Shown here: in pieces, positions 10,594-19,206 of the stretch
Layout: every line of letters starts with the position of its first letter
How positions within the stretch are numbered: position 1 is the first letter of the stretch
Assembly: GCA_038049695.1 (NCBI GenBank)
Contig: CP142452.1
Coordinates: 30,244,501 to 30,308,500, forward strand
Direction of reading: 5' to 3'
DNA: 64,000 nt
Origin: Cinnamomum chago
Lineage: Eukaryota; Streptophyta; Magnoliopsida; Laurales; Lauraceae
Position numbers and translations under genes: made by a program
Notes under the pieces: model-generated
The model's database searches: none
Told to the model about the DNA's origin: nothing
The model's input: only the letters and a program-made list of their open reading frames with translations

Positions 10594-10877
10594 TGAACCC
10601 ATCTAAAGGACCAATGAAACCTGGGCCACCTGTTCGAAAAGGAGGTGCTTGCATCCCTCCTCCATCGAATCTGCAGCAGGTGGATCCTGATACAGGTACT
10701 TTTCCCGATGGCAGTGTCGAGCGGAAACCAGGTTCGAGCAGCTCAGGGAGGTTGGGACTCGGTGCCATTGCAAATCCTAATGAAGTGAGTCAGTATGATG
10801 ATGTTTATACTTCATATAGGAAGCAACGGAGCACCAGTTATCATTCCTCTATGAGTGCGAGAGCTGCAGCAAGGTAA
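10594..10877 (+). CDS. Host RNA-processing protein, last exon, segment 3 and C-terminus
   Basis: This third in-frame piece starts with the duplicated TGAAC and encodes [20 protein letters not shown], a proline-rich link, a short D/G-rich stretch, [20 protein letters not shown] and a basic, serine-rich tail ending SARAAAR. The TAA stop (10875-10877) overlaps a potential donor (AAG|GTAACG), so a further exon cannot be excluded. The [17 protein letters not shown] block looks conserved rather than random and gives the best handle for homology searching. Upstream LTR sequence happens to be open from 10539 in the same frame; it is not host coding sequence. Confidence 0.6.
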
Positions 10878-11355
10878 CGAACAGTACCAAACGGACATTT
10901 TTGTGAGGTTTGTTGATGCAAGGATGCTGTAAAATTAGGTTTTGGTGCACAACAAGAACTTCAAATTTTAATTTAACATTGTTCTAGTTCTGTTTTGATA
11001 TTTTCATTGTTAATGAACTAATTTTCTTAGAGGTATTATGCTATGTGGTCTAGTATTTTAATTTAACATTGTTCTAGTTCTGTTTTGAGATTTTCGTTGT
11101 TAATAAACTACTTTCTTAGAGGTATTATGCTATGGGGTCTAGTCCGGAATATTTAACAGCAGGAAGATTAGTTGCAGTGAAAATTGTGTTTTAGCAATAA
11201 TTCAATGATGTGTCGATAGTATGGAACCATGTCTCTGGATGGTTAGTTTATATCTTGCTTCTTGAATTCCTTTATTCTATATTTACTTAAAGAAAATGCT
11301 TGAAACAATATATTAATGGTGAATAATGGCACCTGGTGCAGTGGGTCCAGCAGGG
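10878..11355 (+). other. Host 3' UTR/flank with a 90-bp tandem duplication
   Basis: This AT-rich sequence after the host stop probably contains the 3' UTR. ATTTTAATTTAACATTGTTC begins at about 10965 and again at 11055, and both copies end GGTCTAG (11053 and 11142). That makes a tandem duplication of about 89-90 bp with a few substitutions. The last five bases, CAGGG (11351-11355), are the left target duplication of the following retroelement array. Confidence 0.65.
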
Positions 11356-11874
11356 TGTTAGGTCTTTTGTATTTGCAATTTGATGGATGCATTTGCATAT
11401 TGGCATCATTTGAATTCACACACATGCATTGATTTAAAATATCTTGAAATCTAGTTTTACCCATGCATAGCTTTTAAGATTTGGAAAAGCTTTTGTTTTA
11501 TGCATGTTTTGGTTTTAAACTTGGATGCATTGGTTTTAGAACCCAAAACTCTTTTGAAAACCTATTTCCTTGTGCACTACATTTGGAAAATCATCTTGTG
11601 TATTTAGGTTTAAGTCTTGCATACATTCTTCACAAAAAGAATCATTTTGTATGCAATTTCATTTGAAAAGAGTTGTATTCAAATCAAGCTAGCCTTTGGT
11701 TTTAATCTTGTGAATCATTTTAGGCTTTGTGTTTCTCATGTTTTTAAACATCTTAGAATACCTTAAAACATGTTATTTAAGCTTGATTTAGTGGCCAAAA
11801 GATCCACCAAAGAAAAACTTTGAAAATGGAAAAAGTTGGAATTTTGGCCCAGGGACTCGCCCGACAATGTCGTC

Positions 11875-12012
11875 GGTCGACCGAGCCCTGTGTCTCGGTC
11901 GACCGAGAACACTGCAGGGCAAATGGACAGTTTTTGAACTGTTTCAGGCCAACGGTCAGAAAAATGACCGTTGTGCTTTCTCGGTCGACCGAGACCTGTG
12001 TCTAGGTCGACC
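11875..12012. promoter_or_regulatory. Two GGTCGACC pairs flanking a hairpin, upstream of the LTR TATA box
   Basis: GGTCGACC starts at 11875 and 11897, then 11983 and 12005; both pairs are 22 bp apart. Between the pairs is AACGGTCA-GAAAAA-TGACCGTT (about 11951-11972), a small perfect hairpin. The module ends about 28 bp upstream of TATAAAG. The same module recurs in the other three LTRs of the array. Confidence 0.75.
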
Positions 12013-12040
12013 GAGAACTAGCCGTTGGCAACTTTTTGGC

Positions 12041-12047
12041 TATAAAG
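12041..12047 (+). promoter_or_regulatory. LTR TATA box (TATAAAG)
   Basis: It sits in GGCTATAAAGTCC, just downstream of the palindrome module. The equivalent boxes in LTRs 2, 3 and 4 are at about 17946, 23852 and 29757. It is the likely start-site determinant of element transcription. Confidence 0.6.
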
Positions 12048-12682
12048 TCCATTCTTTTCCAACCTTTTTCAAGGCTTGAAACTTGAACTTTTGAGAGCAT
12101 TTTGGAGCCAAAGAAAGGGGAAGAAGTTGGAAAAGCTAGAGGGCTATTTGGAAATCAATCTCATGAGTTTTTAAAAGGTACATCTTCTAAGTTATTTTGA
12201 TTTCCATTCAAATGAAATTCATGCATGTTCAAATCCTTTGTATTTTCATTTATGCATGATTTCAAGCCCTTAAAGAGTTGTTTTGCAAACTCAATATCTT
12301 TCTTGGTAAATGAGATTAGTTTGCACACACTCTTATCCTAATCACATATGTTCTTAGACTTTAACTTTCACTCAACTTGTTTATCTTAATTCTTCAAAGT
12401 TGTTTGAATCTTTTATGTGATTAGTTTTCTCTTCAATCATCATTTTATAAACCTTGATTTTAAAATGCATCATGCATTCATTTAAAAGCTTCATTGTTAA
12501 AATTGATTGAAGAAACTCATACATACACTTTGTGCACACACTTTAGTTTATTTTAGTGTATGTTTGTAATTGGAATTTCATTTTCCTATTAGCCTATTTA
12601 AGAGGCAAATTCCATTGTGCTTAAATTGTAATCTCTTAGAGTGATCTTTTGTAAAGACACCTTCTTAGAGAAATCCTCATTT

Positions 12683-12923
12683 GTAAAGGTTATTGCTTAG
12701 CCTTTGAAAAGCAACTTGTAAGGTTATTGCTTAGCCTAAGAAAAGCATATTGTAAGGTTATTGCTTAGCCTAAGAAAAGCATATTGTAAAGGTTATTGCT
12801 TAGCCTCTAAAAGCACATTGATAGGTTATTGCTTAGCCTTGAAAAGCATCTTGTAAAGGTTGTTGTTGAGCCTTAGAAAAACAACATTGTTAGGGTTATT
12901 GCTTAGCCTTTGAAAAAGCATAC
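12683..12923 (+). repeat. 35-bp tandem repeats in the LTR (GGTTATTGCTTAGCC core, 7 units)
   Basis: Seven units of 33-37 bp share GGTTATTGCTTAGCC followed by an AAAAGC word. Two units contain the palindrome CTTAGCCTAAG. The array recurs in LTRs 2-4 (about 18588, 24494 and 30399) and in shorter, diverged form in the related minus-strand element (50835-50990 and 55993-56148). Confidence 0.85.
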
Positions 12924-13186
12924 TTAGTGGAAATCCGGTGGGGTGATTGGATCACAAGCCGGTAGTGGATGTAGGCACGTTGGCCGAACCACTATAAACA
13001 TTGGTGTTGTGGTGCATGCTATGTGGTGATTGTATTTGTATTAGCTTCCGCATTTTGTTTGTTAATCATCACATGTGACTAGTTTATGCTAAGAATTTAA
13101 AATTGGTTTAAATTGGTCATAGTTGTAGCACACCCTATTCACCCCCCCCCCCCCCTCTAGGGTTAGGATCCTCGTGGACTTTCAAT

Positions 13187-13198
13187 TGGTATCAGAGC
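13187..13198 (+). other. Primer-binding site (initiator tRNA-Met type)
   Basis: TGGTATCAGAGC lies two bases after the LTR end. The same site follows LTR 2 (about 19093) and LTR 3 (about 24998), but not LTR 4, where host DNA begins. This confirms which LTR borders are 5' borders. Confidence 0.9.
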
Positions 13199-13300
13199 CA
13201 AGTGCTCTATCCCTTAGGATCAAGTGTTTTGGAACTCTTGATTAGGTGTAAAAACCTAGAGTTAAAACCCTAGAGTTGTGCTTATTTGAAAATCATTAGA

Positions 13301-14845
13301 ATGGACTCCACTAGGCTAGACTTTGTAGATTCTTCTAGACCCCTCAATCTTCCTTCTTTTGGAGTTTCAAACTCTCAAACTAATGAAAATCAATTTGATC
13401 CAAAAGAAGAAGAAAATGAATATAATGAAGAAGACCTTCAACAAGCTTTTGAAGAATTATATGAAATATCCTTAAAGCTTGAAAAGAAAAACAAAAGTTT
13501 AAGGGAAGAATCTAAAAACCTAAACAAAGAGCTAGCATCTTCAAAAGATGAACTTAGAGAGAAAGAAGAAGTAATAAAATGTCTAGACTCTAAGTTCATG
13601 ATCTCTTTAAATAATCTATCTAACATTCAAGATGAACTAAAAGAATTAAAGATGGATTATGATAATGTCAATAAGGAAAATCTAAAACAAAGAGATCAAT
13701 TACAAAGGCAAGATAAAGACTTTAACAATCTTGAATCTAAATTGACTATCTCTAAGGAAAATTTATCTAATACTCAAAACGAATTAAATGAGATTAAGAT
13801 AAATTGTGATGAGCTTACAAATGAAAATTTGAACCTAAGAGATACAATTAAAAAACAAGATAAAGACTTTAACAACTTAGAAGCCAAGTTGATTAAAAGT
13901 AAGTTAAAATCACAAGAACTTGGATCTAATATTGTTAATGAACTTAAACATGAATTAAAACTTGCCAATGAAGAGCTAAGCAAATATAAGGAAATTGAAT
14001 ATGAACTTTCAAAAGTTAAAAATGAAAATTCAATCCTTATAACCAAAGTCACTCAACTTGAAAACAATAAACAAAAGTATGAGTGCAAGTTTACCCAAAG
14101 TGAAGAGAAACTTGAAAAATTATTCAAATTGGGTAAATCTCATGGAGATAGGACGGGTATTGGATTTAATAGGAATATATCTTATGACCCTAAATTCACC
14201 AACACTTTTGTGAAAGGTGAGTCCTCATTCTCTAGCACTCACACTTCTTTGCCCATGTCTAAATGTAATTATTGTGGCATTGAAGGACACTTTAGGTTTG
14301 AGTGCAAACTAAGAAAGAGAAGCCATGTGTCTAAACCCATCTTTGAACTCAAAAATGGAAAATCAAACTTGAAGGGTAAGACACTAAAAATCAAGGAAAA
14401 CTCCAAAAAGACTAAACAAGTTAAATCCTTTAAAATGGAGTCTCCTAAAATAGATTCTAAAAAGCTTAAACAAGTTAAATCAAGCTTGAAAGAATCTAAG
14501 AACAAAAAGCTTCTCAATCTATCTCCCTTATATGAACCAATGAAAGAACTTTTGAAGAAAGTTGCTAAGTTAAATCTAAAATTCAAAAGTCAAGTAAAGG
14601 GAGAAAGTAAGAAGAAAAGAAAAGTGAAACAATCCCCAAAGAAACAAACTCGCCAACATCAAAAGACTATTCACCATTCTAAGCCAAATTTAGTAAAATC
14701 TAAATATCATGGTGATAAGTTTAAATTGAAAATTTATCAAGTTAAATCTCCTATAGTTGGTGAGAATTCCAAGATAGATCTCAAAGTTCAACCCTCCCAA
14801 GACCTTAGGTGGATTCCTAAAGTTATTTACCTAGACAAACCTTAG
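13301..14845 (+). CDS. Gag-like protein, array unit 1
   Basis: 514 residues from the ATG at 13301 (MDSTRLDF). Upstream in-frame codons are open but lack an ATG. Residues about 35-280 are a long E/K/L/N-rich coiled coil with repeated NLSNTQNEL and LKQRDQLQRQDKDFNNLE-like blocks. A CCHC zinc knuckle (CNYCGIEGHFRFEC, about 322-335) follows, then a very basic K-rich tail. This fits a nucleocapsid-type Gag that binds RNA and self-assembles. No protease, integrase or RT follows, so replication would need enzymes from a partner element. Identical copies occur in units 2 and 3. Confidence 0.75.
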   Translation: MDSTRLDFVDSSRPLNLPSFGVSNSQTNENQFDPKEEENEYNEEDLQQAFEELYEISLKLEKKNKSLREESKNLNKELASSKDELREKEEVIKCLDSKFMISLNNLSNIQDELKELKMDYDNVNKENLKQRDQLQRQDKDFNNLESKLTISKENLSNTQNELNEIKINCDELTNENLNLRDTIKKQDKDFNNLEAKLIKSKLKSQELGSNIVNELKHELKLANEELSKYKEIEYELSKVKNENSILITKVTQLENNKQKYECKFTQSEEKLEKLFKLGKSHGDRTGIGFNRNISYDPKFTNTFVKGESSFSSTHTSLPMSKCNYCGIEGHFRFECKLRKRSHVSKPIFELKNGKSNLKGKTLKIKENSKKTKQVKSFKMESPKIDSKKLKQVKSSLKESKNKKLLNLSPLYEPMKELLKKVAKLNLKFKSQVKGESKKKRKVKQSPKKQTRQHQKTIHHSKPNLVKSKYHGDKFKLKIYQVKSPIVGENSKIDLKVQPSQDLRWIPKVIYLDKP

Positions 14846-14859
14846 GGTCTTGAACCTCA

Positions 14860-16640
14860 TTGACCAACCTACTCTTTATTAGTTAAATCACTTTGTTGGT
14901 CATGATTGCATTTGCATTTTGTTTCTTTTAGTTAGATTTCTTAAAATGCATTGCTTCTTTATGATCATTTGATTTTGGTTTCATGCACCATTCTAAGTTA
15001 CATGTCATGGTTTTCAAAATCATTTGATTATAATTTCATCATGTTTGATTTGTCTTTTGCACACATATGTCTTGCATTGCATTTCTTTACATGATCAATT
15101 GATTGTGATTTCAAAAGCTTTCATAGCTAGACTCTTCATGATCAATTGTTGAATCATTTGTGTTTATGTCATAGTAAGATTATTTGAACAAATGATTTGA
15201 ATCAATTCAAGTTTTCCATGGATTTATAAGTTATACTTTTATATGGAGAACATTGTTTTGAAAAATCAACTTGTATGTGTTTTAATGAAGTTATATCTTT
15301 TCAAATACAATGTTGATAATTGATCTTCAAAATCATTCCTTTATGCTCATTGTTGGATTTTGTTTTTCAAAATGATTTGAAGATTGTTTTGAATGGAAAT
15401 GCTTTTTAATCTCATTAGTTATATTCATCTAAGCATGTTCCATTATTCTCATTTCCTTTTTCTTTTGGTTTCATTATCTTTAGAAATGGAAATGTATGTT
15501 GTTTGCATCTTTGCTTATTTAGTTATTCTTTTTATATGCAAATGACTTTTGGTTCCATGTATGGTTGTGAACTTGTAATTTTTGTAGAAACCATACTAGA
15601 ACCCAAATCCATCCTCTATGTCTTCTAGTCATTTCTTTTAATGGATGGTTATGATGTTGATTCATGTATACCTTCTTAATGTTGTCATCTCTATATATGT
15701 TTCAACTTCATAATAGTGTTCTTGATCATATGAACCTCTTTGAAATCCATTCCTTGTATTTCATAGTTATATCTCTTGTTTGATGGATATCTTAGTGTTG
15801 AATTCATATGATCTAGACACTTTGGAAATTGCATGCATTACAAAGCTTTATCCTTTTGCATTGCAATTTGCCTTGTTCATCACTATGCTCTTTAGGAATA
15901 TCATTAAAAGTGATGAATATGCATTTATGATGCTTGATGGTAGTTTATCACATCCTTGCTTTTACTCATGTTATCATATTCAATTGGTTTCATTTGGTAT
16001 AATGTTCCATTGATTTCATATCCAATTGATATCTTATCTTGTGTATGTGATAGACCTTGTGTGCTTTGGACTAATCTTCATAGTTATATAATTGTTCCAC
16101 GTCACACACCATTAGCATCATAATGCTCATGATTGCCACCTCTTTTTGCTCTCATAGGTAAATCTCATGACCACCATGTTTATGTGTTAATAATATTGGT
16201 TGGTTATTATTTGAGGTTGGCTTCATGATTGAATTTCATTTCACTCTTTCATGCACTTTAATAGTCATATTTATTGATTGAATGAAATGAGTTCAAAACT
16301 TACATAGCATATGATTTTCATAAGTAATATTGATTGATGCTATGTTTGAGTAAACCCCATATCATGGATAGCTCTAATTTGGATTTTTCCTAATAAGTAA
16401 CATTCTTGAATCCATTTTAGAGTGATTATGTTAATAGTCATATCCTTTAATCTCAATTGATATGTTTGTTTCAATTGATATCCATGATTGCTTCTCTCAT
16501 TTGTCCTAGCTCTCTTTTGGCAATTTGATCATATTGAGCTTAATAGTTAAATGAATCTAATCCTTTCCTTGAAGTTGACCCTCAATTGGTTAAACCATCT
16601 TCTTCTTGCACCTAATAGTTAAATCTTTGTCAAAAGTTTG
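14860..16640 (+). repeat. Degenerate about 60-bp repeat field (TAGTTATATCTTT heads), unit 1
   Basis: The non-coding part of the internal region is built of degenerate units of roughly 40-80 bp headed by variants of TAGTTATATCTTT: for example TTAGTTAGATTTCTT, AAGTTATACTTTTA, AAGTTATATCTTTT, TAGTTATATCTCTTG and TAGTCATATCCTTT. Each head is often followed by ATGATCAATTGAT-like words. About 20 heads can be seen by eye. It repeats at 20766-22546 and 26671-28451, and in the related minus-strand element. Confidence 0.6.
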
Positions 16641-16854
16641 ACAAAAGAAGAGAATGGATTGAGGGGGAGTGTAAACCTTCATAGGAAGTATTAGTTTGAT
16701 CAAATTCACCCTTGGATTGCCCTTGAGCCCTTAGAGATAACTTCCATACATGATAGCCTGTTATGAATTTCATTTTCGATTTCATTTGTTAACAGGTGCT
16801 ACTAAAGGTATTCTTCTTGTCTCATGTGTGTAGGTACCTTTGCAATTTAATGTC

Positions 16855-17260
16855 AAAGGGGGAGAGAGAGTTCAAGTGTGACTCAAAGATCTCCTACTCA
16901 TCAAAGGGGGAGAGATTTCGAGAGTTCAAGTACTCGAAGATCTCCTATCCATCAAAGGGGGAGAAAGCTTTCAAGTTCTCAAGAGGAGAAAGAAGCATGG
17001 TCAAAGGGGGAGAGCAATTAGAAGAAAGAAAGCTTGGAGCTAAAGAAGATGCTTGGCCATAGAGAGGAAGATGAGAAGAAAGCTTGAAGAATGATCAAGC
17101 ACCAAGCATCAAGAAGATTGAAGAAAAGAGCCCAAGAGCCCAAGCTAAGAGAAGAAGCATCCAACAAGATTTCAAGACTTGTCAAGCTAAGGGGGAGCTA
17201 AAGACTTTGTGTGAAAATTCTATGATGAGTAAGTTGCCATCAAATTGCAAAGGGGGAGAT
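16855..17260 (+). other. Multiple polypurine tracts upstream of LTR 2
   Basis: AAAGGGGGAG-type tracts start near 16855, 16903, 16954, 17003 and 17189, and at 17249 directly before the LTR. Only the last can prime plus-strand synthesis at the LTR border. Multiplied PPTs are, from memory, a known Sirevirus trait. They recur before LTRs 3 and 4. Confidence 0.7.
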
Positions 17261-19090
17261 TGTTAGGTCTTGTGTATTTGCAATTTGATGGATGCATTTG
17301 CATATTGGCATCATTTGAATTCACACACATGCATTGATTTAAAATATCTTGAAATCTAGTTTTACCCATGCATAGCTTTTAAGATTTGGAAAAGCTTTTG
17401 TTTTATGCATGTTTTGGTTTTAAACTTGGATGCATTGGTTTTAGAACCCAAAACTCTTTTGAAAACCTATTTCCTTGTGCACTACATTTGGAAAATCATC
17501 TTGTGTATTTAGGTTTAAGTCTTGCATACATTCTTCACAAAAAGAATCATTTTGTATGCAATTTCATTTGAAAAGAGTTGTATTCAAATCAAGCTAGCCT
17601 TTGGTTTTAATCTTGTGAATCATTTTAGGCTTTGTGTTTCTCATGTTTTTAAACATCTTAGAATACCTTAAAACATGTTATTTAAGCTTGATTTAGTGGC
17701 CAAAAGATCCACCAAAGAAAAACTTTGAAAATGGAAAAAGTTGGAATTTTGGCCCAGGGACTCGCCCGACAATGTCGTCGGTCGACCGAGCCCTGTGTCT
17801 CGGTCGACCGAGAACACTGCAGGGCAAATGGACAGTTTTTGAACTGTTTCAGGCCAACGGTCAGAAAAATGACCGTTGTGCTTTCTCGGTCGACCGAGAC
17901 CTGTGTCTAGGTCGACCGAGAACTAGCCGTTGGCAACTTTTTGGCTATAAAGTCCATTCTTTTCCAACCTTTTTCAAGGCTTGAAACTTGAACTTTTGAG
18001 AGCATTTTGGAGCCAAAGAAAGGGGAAGAAGTTGGAAAAGCTAGAGGGCTATTTGGAAATCAATCTCATGAGTTTTTAAAAGGTACATCTTCTAAGTTAT
18101 TTTGATTTCCATTCAAATGAAATTCATGCATGTTCAAATCCTTTGTATTTTCATTTATGCATGATTTCAAGCCCTTAAAGAGTTGTTTTGCAAACTCAAT
18201 ATCTTTCTTGGTAAATTAGATTAGTTTGCACACACTCTTATCCTAATCACATATGTTCTTAGACTTTAACTTTCACTCAACTTGTTTATCTTAATTCTTC
18301 AAAGTTGTTTGAATCTTTTATGTGATTAGTTTTCTCTTCAATCATCATTTTATAAACCTTGATTTTAAAATGCATCATGCATTCATTTAAAAGCTTCATT
18401 GTTAAAATTGATTGAAGAAACTCATACATACACTTTGTGCACACACTTTAGTTTATTTTAGTGTATGTTTGTAATTGGAATTTCATTTTCCTATTAGCCT
18501 ATTTAAGAGGCAAATTCCATTGTGCTTAAATTGTAATCTCTTAGAGTGATCTTTTGTAAAGACACCTTCTTAGAGAAATCCTCATTTGTAAAGGTTATTG
18601 CTTAGCCTTTGAAAAGCAACTTGTAAGGTTATTGCTTAGCCTAAGAAAAGCATATTGTAAGGTTATTGCTTAGCCTAAGAAAAGCATATTGTAAAGGTTA
18701 TTGCTTAGCCTCTAAAAGCACATTGATAGGTTATTGCTTAGCCTTGAAAAGCATCTTGTAAAGGTTGTTGTTGAGCCTTAGAAAAACAACATTGTTAGGG
18801 TTATTGCTTAGCCTTTGAAAAAGCATACTTAGTGGAAATCCGGTGGGGTGATTGGATCACAAGCCGGTAGTGGATGTAGGCACGTTGGCCGAACCACTAT
18901 AAACATTGGTGTTGTGGTGCATGCTATGTGGTGATTGTATTTGTATTAGCTTCCGCATTTTGTTTGTTAATCATCACATGTGACTAGTTTATGCTAAGAA
19001 TTTAAAATTGGTTTAAATTGGTCATAGTTGTAGCACACCCTATTCACCCCCCCCCCCCCCCTCTAGGGTTAGGATCCTCGTGGACTTTCA
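17261..19090 (+). repeat. Array LTR 2 (internal, mosaic)
   Basis: 1830 bp. At positions 12 and 957 it carries the variants of LTR 4, but its poly-C run (15) is long like that of LTR 1. It serves as 3' LTR to unit 1 and 5' LTR to unit 2. Confidence 0.9.
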
Positions 19091-19206
19091 ATTGGTATCA
19101 GAGCCAAGTGCTCTATCCCTTAGGATCAAGTGTTTTGGAACTCTTGATTAGGTGTAAAAACCTAGAGTTAAAACCCTAGAGTTGTGCTTATTTGAAAATC
19201 ATTAGA

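Larger units (their letters stand above)
11356..13184 (+). repeat. Array LTR 1 (outer 5' LTR)
   Basis: 1829 bp, TGTTAGG...CTTTCA. It contains palindrome pairs (11875-12012), a TATA box (12041), a 35-bp repeat array (12683-12923) and a poly-C run of 14 next to the 3' end. It is distinguished from the other LTRs by T at LTR position 12 and G at position 957. Confidence 0.92.

Noticed and set aside
11874-12079. Frames reading SVDRDLCLGRPRT-like peptides, shared between several places
   Set aside because: The shared peptides come from translating the GGTCGACC palindrome clusters; the conserved signal is DNA, not protein.
12683-12923. Regularly spaced 35-bp repeats suggesting a CRISPR array
   Set aside because: The spacers are short, similar to each other and lie in an LTR of a plant retroelement; there are no cas genes.
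15780-17266. Small open frames of 60-88 codons recurring with the array period
   Set aside because: They lie in the degenerate repeat field and the purine-tract region and recur only because the whole unit does; composition is non-coding.
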